A stretch of DNA of 64,000 nt from Chersky-840 sp036511675 (GTDB lineage: Bacteria > Actinomycetota > Acidimicrobiia > Acidimicrobiales > UBA8190). Below, piece by piece: positions 40,206 through 47,883 of this stretch. The position numbers were made by a program, and so were the translations under genes. Numbering within the stretch: position 1 is the stretch's first letter; the number at the start of each line of letters is the position of its first letter. The stretch is taken from NCBI GenBank assembly GCA_036511675.1, contig DATCBU010000111.1:11692-75691 (forward strand), written 5' to 3'. The notes under the pieces are model-generated. The model made no database searches and was not told the DNA's origin. It saw only the letters and a program-made list of their open reading frames with translations.

Positions 40206-41855
40206 GTGGGTCAGGTGCCGTGGTGGCGACGTCGGCGGTCGGTCTCGGCTCTCGGGATATTGCTGGTGGGGACCACGCTGGCCGCATGCAGTTCGGGGAC
40301 AAGCCCGGCCACGGGATCGGGGGCGTCGACGACCACGGCGACACCCGGTCGGGTCCTGCTGGTCGGCACCTTCGACGGCCACGCGGGGACGTACCGAACC
40401 ATCCAGGCTGCCGCGGACGCCGCCCACGCCGGCGACTGGATCCTGGTGGCGCCGGGCGACTACCACGAGAGTGATGACGAGGCCAACCCCCCGACGAGTT
40501 TCGACCACGGCGATTTCGGAGGCCTCCTCATCACGAAGTCGGACATCCACCTTCGGGGGATGAACCGGAGCACGGTGATCGTCGACGGCACCAGAGCGGG
40601 ATCGCCAACCCCGTGCAGCGCGGCCCCGGCCCAACAGAATTACGGGGCGGTCGGCTCCGACGGCAAGAACGCCGGGCGCAACGGCATCGTGGTGTGGAAG
40701 GCGAACAACGTCAGCATCGAGAACCTCACGGCGTGCAACTTCCTCAGTGGCGCCGGAGATGCCGGCAACCAGATCTGGTGGAACGGCGGGGACGGCTCGG
40801 GCCTCATCGGTCTTCAGCGCTACACCGGTCGGTATCTCACCGCCACGTCGACGTACTACGGGGGCGAGGCCACCGCCGCGCAATACGGGATCTTCTCCTC
40901 CAACGCCCAAGGGCCGGGATCCTGGGACCAGATCTACGCCAGCAACTTCAACGACTCCGGGATGTACGTAGGGGGATGCCGCCAGGTGTGCGCCTCGACC
41001 ATCGACCATGCGTGGATGGAGTTCAGTGCCCTGGGCTACTCGGGGACGAATTCCGGGGGGGCCATCGTGATCGAGAACTCCCAGTTCGACAACAACAAGG
41101 ACGGGGTCGACACCAACACGCAGATCGACGGCGACGCCCCGGCGCCGCAGAACGGGGCCTGCCCGGACCATGGCACGAGCCCGATCACCCACACCCATTC
41201 CTGTTGGGTCTTCATCCACAACTCGGTCCACGACAACAACAACCCCAACGTGCCCCAGGCCGGGAGTGCCAGCGCCGGGCCCACCGGCACCGGGATGACC
41301 GTCTCGGGCGGTACCAACGACACGGTCATGGACAACACCTTCGCCAACAACGGGGCCTGGGGAGTCTTGTTCGTGCCGTACCCCGACAGCAACCCACCCG
41401 TGCTCGGCCAGAGCTGCGCGGGGACAGGGGGGGCGGAGCTCTCGGGATTCGGATGCGTCTACGACCCCAAGGGTGATGCCCTGCTCGACAACACCTTCAC
41501 CCACGATGCCTTTCTGGGGAACCAGGCCAACGCCGATTTCGCCCAGATAGTGATCAACGGGAACGGGGCCCGCAATTGCTTCTCCGGCAACACCGCTCCG
41601 ACGGGCAGCGCGCCGGCGGGGCTCGAACAGAGCCAGCCCACCTGCAACGGGGCGCGGGCCGTGTCCAACACCGGTGGGGCGCTGCTCGGTCAGGTCCTGT
41701 GCGATACGGGCTTCGGCACCTGCCCGGCAGGGTCGCGCTACCCCCAGCTCACCGTCATCACCATGCACCCGCTGCCCGCCAACCTGCCGTCGATGCCCGA
41801 TCCCTGCCAGGGCGTGCCCGACAGCGCCTGGTGTCGGGGAGGCCGACCCACCTGA
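40206..41855 (+). CDS. Secreted beta-helix lipoprotein
   Basis: A 549-residue predicted lipoprotein. The signal (SALGILLVGTTLAACSSG) ends at the lipobox LAAC, about Cys27. A short disordered segment follows, then a right-handed parallel beta-helix: TYRTIQAAADAAHAGDWILV, SIENLTACNFL, NEIDGVDT-like turns with repeated Asn ladders (IVIENSQFDNNKDGVDTN), and later NTFANNGAWGV. This fold is used by pectate-lyase-like enzymes and surface adhesins. No catalytic set can be assigned. GTG start with a GGAGGT ribosome site. Confidence 0.8.
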   Translation: MGQVPWWRRRRSVSALGILLVGTTLAACSSGTSPATGSGASTTTATPGRVLLVGTFDGHAGTYRTIQAAADAAHAGDWILVAPGDYHESDDEANPPTSFDHGDFGGLLITKSDIHLRGMNRSTVIVDGTRAGSPTPCSAAPAQQNYGAVGSDGKNAGRNGIVVWKANNVSIENLTACNFLSGAGDAGNQIWWNGGDGSGLIGLQRYTGRYLTATSTYYGGEATAAQYGIFSSNAQGPGSWDQIYASNFNDSGMYVGGCRQVCASTIDHAWMEFSALGYSGTNSGGAIVIENSQFDNNKDGVDTNTQIDGDAPAPQNGACPDHGTSPITHTHSCWVFIHNSVHDNNNPNVPQAGSASAGPTGTGMTVSGGTNDTVMDNTFANNGAWGVLFVPYPDSNPPVLGQSCAGTGGAELSGFGCVYDPKGDALLDNTFTHDAFLGNQANADFAQIVINGNGARNCFSGNTAPTGSAPAGLEQSQPTCNGARAVSNTGGALLGQVLCDTGFGTCPAGSRYPQLTVITMHPLPANLPSMPDPCQGVPDSAWCRGGRPT

Positions 41856-41876
41856 GATCGAAGGCAATCGGAGGAG

Positions 41877-42179
41877 TTAGTTCAGCGCCGCGTTCGCCTC
41901 TTTGATCTCGAGCACCAAGGCGTCCAGCACGCTCGAGGCCCCAGGGAGATCCTCCGCATCGGCGGCACGGATGAGCTCGCGTGCCGCCTCATGGACCTCG
42001 ATGACCATCGCGGGAGGAGGCACGCCGTCCCCGCCGTCGGTGGCCAGGGTCCAGGCGAGCGAGAATCTGGCGGCAGCGGCGATCACGCCGTCGAGGTCAT
42101 ACACCAGCCACCATCCGCTTTGGCAATGGCACCGGGGCAGGAGAACCACCCACGTCACATTCGGGACACCCACGCACAA
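41877..42179 (-). CDS. Hypothetical protein, 100 residues
   Basis: No family recognised. The N-terminal part has PRCHCQSGWWLVYDLDGVIA; the C-terminal 45 residues are a predicted helix with EVHEAARELIRAADAEDL and a leucine-rich end. TTG 42179 gives the full frame; GTG 42104 would give a 75-residue protein overlapping the upstream ORF by 8 nt. Third-position GC is higher in this frame than in the overlapping one over 42104-42160, so this frame is likely coding there. See the linked ORF at 42097. Confidence 0.45.
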   Translation of the reverse strand: MCVGVPNVTWVVLLPRCHCQSGWWLVYDLDGVIAAAARFSLAWTLATDGGDGVPPPAMVIEVHEAARELIRAADAEDLPGASSVLDALVLEIKEANAALN

Positions 42180-42315
42180 GGGTCAACCCACAGGAGCGGA
42201 AGATCCGGTGTCGCTCATAGCTGAGCTCACCGCAGGACCGACCTGACAGTTCCTCCGTGCACAGCATGGGGGTCCCGTCCCGGTGCACGACGAGGCTGCC
42301 TTTGCAAACCCTCAC
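42097..42315 (-). CDS. Small Cys-rich ORF upstream, possibly same gene
   Basis: A 72-residue frame with a strong ribosome site (AGGAGGGG) 4 nt before its GTG start. It has seven Cys residues, ending in RSCGLTLVRGCPECDVGG. The last 20 residues are poor coding sequence, while the overlapping frame has PRCHCQSGWW. A single frameshift near 42155 would fuse them into one protein of about 146 residues with a CPEC...CHC zinc-ribbon-like set. Confidence 0.4.
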   Translation of the reverse strand: MRVCKGSLVVHRDGTPMLCTEELSGRSCGELSYERHRIFRSCGLTLVRGCPECDVGGSPAPVPLPKRMVAGV

Positions 42316-42634
42316 GGAACCCCTCCTATCGGTGCTTCGTCACCCAGGCGACCAGTCGTCGCGCCAAGGGTGTTGGGGTATGGGCAGCCCAACACGAACT
42401 GCCCATACCCCACCCAACCCAATGGTGCGGGGGATACCGCACACGCACTGCGCCGGGCAGTCGGCGCGACGCGGGGAGCTACCGCGCCGACCGCTGTCCT
42501 GTGTGGCGACCCTGTCAGGAAGGGGATGCGGGGTTCCCCGAAGTCGCTACCAGCAACGGTACGCCGACCCGTGGGGCGCGCCTAGCGGGGTACCACCTGA
42601 ATGCCACCGGGGGAATCCACCCGGGTGGGTGGTG
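42316..42634. other. Intergenic region with one large hairpin
   Basis: About 320 nt with no convincing gene between the Cys-rich ORF and the LuxR-type regulator, both on the minus strand. Apart from the 14-bp inverted repeat at 42373 no repeat or known RNA was recognised. Confidence 0.6.
42373..42411. terminator. 14-bp perfect inverted repeat
   Basis: TGGGGTATGGGCAG at 42373-42386 pairs exactly with 42398-42411 over an 11-nt loop. The loop CCCAAC can alternatively pair with GTTGGG at 42371-42376. It lies 224 nt past the LuxR-type gene and 57 nt before the GTG of the Cys-rich gene on the minus strand, so it may be a terminator, an attenuator or a protein site. Confidence 0.45.
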
Positions 42635-43336
42635 CTAGGGCCGGGACTCGCCCGATGGCGTCGAGGCGATCAAGCCCTGGGTGAGGACGTAGCGGACCAA
42701 CTCGGTCCGCGATTCGACCCCGAGCTTGGTGAAGACGTGGTTGAGGTGACCCTCGACCGTCCGCACGCTGACTCCGAGTCGGGCCGCGATCGCCTTGTTG
42801 GAGAGCCCCTCGGCCACCAACTCGACCGCCTCGCGCTCACGCCAGGTGAGACGGGGCGCGCCGCCCGGGCCCCACGAACTGTGGGTACCCGCCAGTCGCG
42901 GCGACAAGCTGGGGTCGAGCACCGTGATGCCCTGGGCGGCCACCCGCACCGCGGCGACGAGCTCGTCACGCGCCATCGTCTTCAACAGGTAGCCCGTCGC
43001 CCCCGCGTCGAGGGCGGCTCGCACGAACTCGTCGTCGTCATAGGCGGAGAGGATGACCACTCGAACATGAGGGTGGGTGAGCGTCACATGACGCGCCACG
43101 TCGATGCCACTTCGGTCCGGCAGCCGGATGTCGATGAGCACCACGTTGGGGTCGAGCTCGTCGATCATGGCGAGCGCGGCGTTGCCGTCGTCTGCTTCAC
43201 CTACGACGACGATGTCGCCGGACGCCTCGAGCACCTGACGGGTCCCCGTGCGCAGGACCTCATGATCGTCGACGATGAGTATCCGAAGCTCCCCGGCGTT
43301 CCGACCAGGGTCCGCCCCCACGGCTTGGTCACTCAC
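42635..43336 (-). CDS. LuxR/NarL-type response regulator
   Basis: About 233 residues. The receiver domain starts LRILIVDDHEVLRTGTRQVL with the acidic pocket; the phospho-acceptor Asp is in NVVLIDIRLPDRSG, and VVILSAYDDD and GYLLKTMARDELVAAV carry the Thr/Ser and Lys positions. The C-terminal helix-turn-helix is LTWREREAVELVAEGLSNKA followed by IAARLGVSVRTVEGHLNHVF. GTG 43336 is chosen because TATCGT lies 7 nt before it; GTG 43345 overlaps that box. It probably pairs with the histidine kinase upstream, possibly with the lone receiver as intermediate. Confidence 0.9.
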   Translation of the reverse strand: MSDQAVGADPGRNAGELRILIVDDHEVLRTGTRQVLEASGDIVVVGEADDGNAALAMIDELDPNVVLIDIRLPDRSGIDVARHVTLTHPHVRVVILSAYDDDEFVRAALDAGATGYLLKTMARDELVAAVRVAAQGITVLDPSLSPRLAGTHSSWGPGGAPRLTWREREAVELVAEGLSNKAIAARLGVSVRTVEGHLNHVFTKLGVESRTELVRYVLTQGLIASTPSGESRP

Positions 43337-43343
43337 CGGCAAC

Positions 43344-43349
43344 ACGATA
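43344..43349 (-). promoter_or_regulatory. Putative -10 box for the LuxR-type regulator
   Basis: On the minus strand the sequence is TATCGT, 7 nt before GTG 43336. It gives the regulator its own leaderless promoter, separate from the kinase operon 150 nt upstream. Confidence 0.42.
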
Positions 43350-43499
43350 GCCGTGGGGCTGCGATCGACCCCGACCCCCCGCGTGGCGGTGACCCGATGA
43401 GAGCGTCGAGAACCAGGCGAACGAGATGCGGAGGATGGACCGACCTCGTCGACCGGGAACCTGAGATTTTGCTGAGACCCCGTCGGCACAGGGGCGCGG

Positions 43500-44060
43500 T
43501 CACTGGGAAGGCCCCAGCACGGCCTCGACAGCGCGCAGGAGCTTCTGGGGGGAGACCGGCTTGTGGAGGTATTCGACCACCCGAGACCCCAGACGGTCAC
43601 GATCCGCCCCGTCGAGCAAGTAGGCGGAGTGGATGATCACCGGGGGTACGTCCCCGAGAGACTCGATGAGCGATGCTCCATCGCGTTTCGGCATCCGCAT
43701 GTCAAGGAGAACCATCCGGTATCTCCCCGTGGTCAGCAGGCCCAACGCCACCTCGCCGTCCTCTGCCTCGGCCACGCTCAATCCCGCCGATCGCAGGATT
43801 TCGGCCACCGTCCAACGGACGTCGGCATCGTCGTCGACCACGAGCACGTCGGCGTCGGCCTGCCGCGTCCCGGGTGGCACCGTCACCGGGTCGTGGTCGG
43901 CAGCAAGATCGCCCGCGGTCTTCGACAGGTTCGGCCCCTGGCTCGGGAGCGATGACGCGGTCTTGTGCCCGGCACCGACCTCGTCAGTGCTTTGTGATCT
44001 CGCCGCCCACCACGTCGGAGCGTAGGCCACCGCGGCGCGGGGTCTGGTGGCTAGCGCCAT
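43500..44060 (-). CDS. Single-domain response regulator (receiver only)
   Basis: About 186 residues. An N-terminal 65-residue non-conserved region is followed by a complete receiver: VLVVDDDADVRWTVAEILRS, phospho-acceptor Asp in MVLLDMRMPKRDG, VIIHSAYLL and EYLHKPVSPQKLLRAV with the conserved Lys. No output domain follows, so it acts as a phosphate shuttle or by protein contact. Its ATG at 44060 overlaps the kinase stop by 10 nt, so it is made with the kinase. A start further in, near the receiver, is possible. Confidence 0.85.
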   Translation of the reverse strand: MALATRPRAAVAYAPTWWAARSQSTDEVGAGHKTASSLPSQGPNLSKTAGDLAADHDPVTVPPGTRQADADVLVVDDDADVRWTVAEILRSAGLSVAEAEDGEVALGLLTTGRYRMVLLDMRMPKRDGASLIESLGDVPPVIIHSAYLLDGADRDRLGSRVVEYLHKPVSPQKLLRAVEAVLGPSQ

Positions 44061-45607
44061 GCCATCGCTCGACTGGGCTCGAGGGGAAGACGCACGGTGA
44101 CGACGGCCCCGCCCGACGGCGCGTTCTCGATCGAGATCTGCCCGCCGTGGCCCTCGGTGAGTCGCCGGACGATGGCGAGCCCGAGACCCGTCCCGTCCGA
44201 CCTGGTGGTGAAGAACGGCTCGAAGAACCGCTCGACGAGGTCCGGGTCGACTCCGTCTCCGCTGTCGTGCAGTGTGACAACGGCCATATCGCCATCGGCG
44301 CGCGCCGAGATACGGAGCGACCCTCCCTCGGGCATGGCCTGGTAGGCGTTGTCCACGAGATTCGTCAGGATCTGCGCGACCTGTTTGGCGTCGGCGTTGA
44401 GCTCAATGGCGCCTACGTCATCGACCACGACGACATTCGCAGGGGTGGGCGTGGCTTCGAGCACATCGCTGAGAACCTCGTGCAATTCCATACGTGCGAG
44501 CTCCGGCTCTCGCTCCCGCATGTACGCCGTCAGGTCCTGTGCAAGATTCACGGCGCGCGCCGTCTGGCGCTCGGCGACGGCGAGATGCGGCTCCGCCGCC
44601 GCCGGGTTGTCGAGCGATCGGCGCAGCATGTACAGGGCGTTCATGACCGCCCCCAGAGGATTGCGCAACTCGTGGCCCACCACCGTGGTCATCTGCCCCA
44701 CGGCCGACAGCCGCTCACTGCGCACCAGAGCCTCCTGAGAAGCCAGTAGCTCGGCGGTACGCTGGTCCACCAGCGCACTCGCATAGCGCTGCCGTCGCAC
44801 CGTGACCTCGATGATGCTTCCGACCGCCAGGGCAAGCAGCAGGACGAAGACGAGGACGACGTACGGTGCCGCATTGGGGAAACGACCCGCCAGTGGACTC
44901 TTGGCCGCTGCCAGCAGCCACCAGTTGCCCGAGCCCACTGCCACGCGCTCCGAGACGGTGGCGCCTTGCAGGGGGAGGGCTCTGGTGTTGGCCAACACCA
45001 ACTGATCCGTGGTCGGCGTGCGCGTGGCGTAGACGGCTGCCTGCAGCACATGGAACGGCGCCGACTGGGTGGCGTTGGTCGCCACGAAGGGGTCCAGCGT
45101 GACGAGTTCGTAGATGACGAAGCCCGGCGGGACCAAGGGCGGCCCCAGACCCAATCCGAAGGTCGAGGTCTTGCCGTCGTAGTCCACGGGGCCGGGCACG
45201 ATAGTCGAGCCCGCCTTGTCCAACGTGGCGGTCAACGCGGCGTCGAGGACCTCGCCAGTCTTGAACCCGGTACCCGCCACGGCGGCGGCGACGAACCGGG
45301 CACCGCTCTTGTGAGCCAGGAGCAGGGTGAACGGACCACCGGCCAGCGCCTTGGCCTGAGCCTCGAAGGCCGCCGGTGAGCCACCGGTCGACGTGACCCC
45401 GGGGGCGAGCGCGTCGAGGGTCGAGGCGAGTGTCGAGGTCAAGGACGAGACATACCCGCCAGCCTGGGTGGCGTCCTCTTTGAGCAACGCCTGGTTCTGG
45501 CTGTCGACACTGTGCTTGGCCAGGAAAAAGCCGAGAACGGCGGCGATGCCGATCACCAGCGCACTGACCACGGCCAGCGGCGACGCCCGCCAAGTGCCGT
45601 TCCTCAT
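44051..45607 (-). CDS. Sensor histidine kinase
   Basis: A 518-residue membrane kinase. One helix (SALVIGIAAVLGFFLA), an extracytoplasmic sensor of about 230 residues, a second helix (APYVVLVFVLLLALAVGSI), and a cytoplasmic kinase core. The HisKA box is VVGHELRNPLGAVMNALYML with phospho-acceptor His312. The ATPase domain has the N box NLVDNAYQAMPEGG, G1 DSGDGVDPD and G2 SDGTGLGLAIVRRLTEGHGG. The sensor has no recognised family and its ligand is unknown. ATG 45607 is preferred because GGGGAGG lies just before it. Followed by a coupled receiver gene. Confidence 0.92.
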   Translation of the reverse strand: MRNGTWRASPLAVVSALVIGIAAVLGFFLAKHSVDSQNQALLKEDATQAGGYVSSLTSTLASTLDALAPGVTSTGGSPAAFEAQAKALAGGPFTLLLAHKSGARFVAAAVAGTGFKTGEVLDAALTATLDKAGSTIVPGPVDYDGKTSTFGLGLGPPLVPPGFVIYELVTLDPFVATNATQSAPFHVLQAAVYATRTPTTDQLVLANTRALPLQGATVSERVAVGSGNWWLLAAAKSPLAGRFPNAAPYVVLVFVLLLALAVGSIIEVTVRRQRYASALVDQRTAELLASQEALVRSERLSAVGQMTTVVGHELRNPLGAVMNALYMLRRSLDNPAAAEPHLAVAERQTARAVNLAQDLTAYMREREPELARMELHEVLSDVLEATPTPANVVVVDDVGAIELNADAKQVAQILTNLVDNAYQAMPEGGSLRISARADGDMAVVTLHDSGDGVDPDLVERFFEPFFTTRSDGTGLGLAIVRRLTEGHGGQISIENAPSGGAVVTVRLPLEPSRAMAWR

Positions 45608-45652
45608 CGTGCCTCCCCGCTGGCTCAAGGGTGCTCCAGGCCCTGGTCACGA

Positions 45653-45658
45653 TTGTAG
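45653..45658 (-). promoter_or_regulatory. Putative -10 box of the kinase-receiver operon
   Basis: On the minus strand the sequence is TACAAT, close to the sigma-A consensus, 45 nt before ATG 45607. The GGGGAGG ribosome site lies between. No -35 box is clear. Confidence 0.45.
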
Positions 45659-45886
45659 CGGCGGAGAGGTCGAATCCGCTGGGGACCCGGTGGCGCCAGG
45701 GGCCCGGCGCTCCTCGGGGACCGAAGAACCACGGTGGTCTCCGGGCGGGAACACCTACGCGCCCCGGGTACAACCACTGATGACCGGGTGGGAAGGGGTG
45801 TGCGAGAACTGAGACAGGTCCACGCGACGTCACGTGCGTCGGGAGGCGATCGATCCGAGGCCGCATTCGGCGGTCCATCAGACAAC

Positions 45887-46060
45887 ATGCGCAGCATCGA
45901 CATCGACTCCTGGGCCATCACCGCCGTCCTGTAGAGGACCAAGCGTCCCGAGGCCCGACCCCGGGCCGGGGTACGGGGAGGACACGGCTCCTCCCCCGAG
46001 GCTTCCCGCCAAGCCTCGCACCACAACGAGCGGGGCCTTCGGGCCCCGCTCGTTGTTTTC
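45887..46060 (+). ncRNA. Candidate structured RNA: short ORF plus four hairpins
   Basis: A 15-codon frame (45887-45934, MRSIDIDSWAITAVL) is followed by four consecutive perfect hairpins: GGCCCG/CGGGCC at 45952-45967 (4-nt loop), GGGGAGGA/TCCTCCCC at 45975-45996 (6-nt loop), CGAGGCTT/AAGCCTCG at 45997-46018 (6-nt loop CCCGCC) and the terminator at 46023. The second and third abut exactly. No protein gene ends just before the terminator, so an independent small RNA or an attenuator leader is likely. It recalls 6C-type actinobacterial RNAs in layout only. Confidence 0.5.
46023..46059 (+). terminator. Intrinsic terminator with TTCG tetraloop
   Basis: ACAACGAGCGGGGCC pairs in full with GGCCCCGCTCGTTGT over a TTCG loop, a 15-bp stem whose last T (46056) begins a run of four T at 46056-46059. 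On the plus strand this is a textbook rho-independent terminator; the minus strand lacks the T run. Confidence 0.85.
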
Positions 46061-46124
46061 GTACCGGACCGCCTCGGTACAAACGTCCTTGCGCGACAGC
46101 ACCACCACGGAAGGGGGTGTCCGG

Positions 46125-46349
46125 TTGGGACTCGAGCCCGGAGACGTCGTGCTGTCGATCACCTGGCACCCAGGTGGACTCGGGGGCCGGAGCGGAGTGA
46201 CCCGCCTGTCGCATCTCGACGGGCGCGACGACCGCCGTGAGATGGACAGGCGCCACGCCGAGGTGTTGGCCACGTCGATCTTCGGAGTGCACATGGCAGA
46301 GCGGGAGCTCCCCGGCCAAGGTGTCGAATGGAGCCCGGCCCCGACCTAG
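46125..46349 (+). CDS. Hypothetical protein, 74 residues
   Basis: Not recognised. TTG 46125 has a strong ribosome site (GGAAGGGGG) 7 nt upstream, and the codons have GC-rich third positions to the stop. It starts GLEPGDVVLSITWHPGGLGG and has a charged middle (DGRDDRREMDRRHAEVL). The frame is open further upstream but would cross the terminator. It lies between the structured RNA and the Ig-like protein gene, 159 nt ahead of the latter. Confidence 0.5.
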   Translation: MGLEPGDVVLSITWHPGGLGGRSGVTRLSHLDGRDDRREMDRRHAEVLATSIFGVHMAERELPGQGVEWSPAPT

Positions 46350-46377
46350 CTGACCATCCGTCGTCGGCTCAGGTGGA

Positions 46378-46480
46378 ATCACCCGGGTGCAACCGGGTGA
46401 TCACCCCCTTCTCCCGCATCTTCTGCCCGGTCAAGACTGAGACAGGTTTCACTGCCGCGGCGCCACATGGCGCGGCAGTG
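46378..46480 (+). promoter_or_regulatory. Two hairpins in the leader of the Ig-like gene
   Basis: ATCACCCGG at 46378-46386 pairs with 46393-46401 over 6 nt, and CACTGCCGCG at 46450-46459 pairs with 46471-46480 over 11 nt. Both are perfect and lie in the 158-nt gap before ATG 46508. No T run follows either, and no known riboswitch consensus was recognised. Confidence 0.4.
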
Positions 46481-46507
46481 CTGCGAGTGGGCTTGGGGGT
46501 CGGGGTG

Positions 46508-47833
46508 ATGTTTCGAAGCCGTGCTGTACGGATGACAGCCCGCGTGCTGCCACTGGCGCTCGTGCTGGGTCTGGTCGGCGCCGGCCAGGCCGTCACCGCC
46601 GACGCTCTCGGGCCGGCGCTGCTCGTGTCGATCACGGTGACCCCGGCGGTCGCCTCGATCGCGCAGGGCACCACCCAACAGTTCACCGCCACAGGCACCT
46701 ACTCGGACCTGAGCATCAAGAATCTGACGAACGCGGTGACGTGGTCGTCATCGGCGTCAGGCACCGCCACCGTCTCCAATGCCGCAGGCTCCCAGGGCCT
46801 CGCCACCGGCATCGCCACCGGCCTCACCACCATCAAGGTCACCGATCCCTCCACCCCTCTCCCCGGCACCGCCGCTCTCACAGTCACCCCCGCTCTTCCG
46901 ACCATCCCCACCACTCTCCCCACGATCCCCACGACGCTTCCGAGCATTCCGGCCACCCTCGTGGCGGTCACCGTCTCGCCGCCGGTGGCCAACGTGGCGG
47001 TGGGCGCCGGTGAGCAGTTCACGGCCATAGGGACCTACTCGGACCTGAGCACGCGGGACCTCACCGACTCGGTGACATGGGCCTCGTCGTTGTCGAGCAC
47101 CGCCAGCGTCTCGAATCAAGGATTCGCCACGGGGATCGCCGATGGCGTGACGACGATCACCGCCACCGACCCCACCGCACTGGTGTCGGGCACGGCCGCC
47201 CTCACGGTGACCCCGGTTCCCGCCCTCCCGGCCAGCCTCGTGGCAGTCACCGTCTCGCCGCCCGTGGCCGACGTGGCGGTAGGCGCCGGTGAGCTGTTGA
47301 CAGCCACCGGCACGTTCTCGGACTTGAGCACCCAGGACCTCACCGACTCGGTGACGTGGTCCTCTTCGTCACCGAGTACCGCCAGCGTCTCCAACGCCCC
47401 GGGCTCCCAAGGGCTCGTCACCGGCATCGGCACCGGCGTCGCCACCGTGACGGCCACCGATCCCGAGGTCGTGGTCCCGGGCACGGCCGCCGTCACGGTG
47501 ACGGCCGTTGCCACTCCGGTGACACCGGCACCCTCGATCCCCCAGCTGGCCCTGTCGCCGGCGTCGGGGAAGAAAAAGGCCCCGGTGGTGGCCAACGGCT
47601 CCGGGTTCACTCCGGGAATGGCGGTCACCATCACGTATCTGAGTGGGTTGAAGGCCCATCAGCGGGCCAGCACCGTGCTGTGTCACACCACGGCCGCCTC
47701 CAACGGCACCTTCAGCTGCCGCGGCACCATCCCCCGCGGCCGCAGGTCGGGGAAGCGCGGCGTCCACACCGTCGAGGCGACCGGGTCCGGAGGCGGCAGC
47801 AGCACATCGAAGTTCACCCTGGTCCGCCGGTGA
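46508..47833 (+). CDS. Secreted protein with bacterial Ig-like repeats
   Basis: About 441 residues. A signal peptide (MTARVLPLALVLGLVGAGQA) is followed by three Ig-like (Big_2 type) repeats of about 85 residues, each with the series VAVTVSPPVA-VAVGAGE, FTATGTYSDLS, DLTDSVTWSSS and ATVTATDP. Repeats two and three are nearly identical. The first is followed by a Pro/Thr linker (ALPTIPTTLPTIPTTLPSIP). The C-terminal 110 residues look like an IPT/TIG-type domain (VVANGSGFTPGMAVTITYLS). No anchor is visible. It is probably a cell-surface or secreted adhesion protein, coupled in position to the next secreted protein. Confidence 0.82.
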   Translation: MFRSRAVRMTARVLPLALVLGLVGAGQAVTADALGPALLVSITVTPAVASIAQGTTQQFTATGTYSDLSIKNLTNAVTWSSSASGTATVSNAAGSQGLATGIATGLTTIKVTDPSTPLPGTAALTVTPALPTIPTTLPTIPTTLPSIPATLVAVTVSPPVANVAVGAGEQFTAIGTYSDLSTRDLTDSVTWASSLSSTASVSNQGFATGIADGVTTITATDPTALVSGTAALTVTPVPALPASLVAVTVSPPVADVAVGAGELLTATGTFSDLSTQDLTDSVTWSSSSPSTASVSNAPGSQGLVTGIGTGVATVTATDPEVVVPGTAAVTVTAVATPVTPAPSIPQLALSPASGKKKAPVVANGSGFTPGMAVTITYLSGLKAHQRASTVLCHTTAASNGTFSCRGTIPRGRRSGKRGVHTVEATGSGGGSSTSKFTLVRR

Positions 47834-47883
47834 ACCCCCCGGAGCCCAGGACGTTGCCATCACCTTCTCGGAAGGAGCAGACA

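Noticed and set aside
45661..45690. tRNA-like T-loop sequence ggtcgaatcc
   Set aside because: The T-loop is one base short and no acceptor or anticodon arms can be folded around it.
45952..46056. Firm assignment of the hairpin array to the 6C RNA family
   Set aside because: The loops are CACGGC and CCCGCC rather than clear runs of six C; only the general layout matches.
45808..46447. Twelve-base repeat actgagacaggt at 45808 and 46436
   Set aside because: Only two copies, 630 nt apart, without symmetry or fixed spacing to promoters; could be chance.
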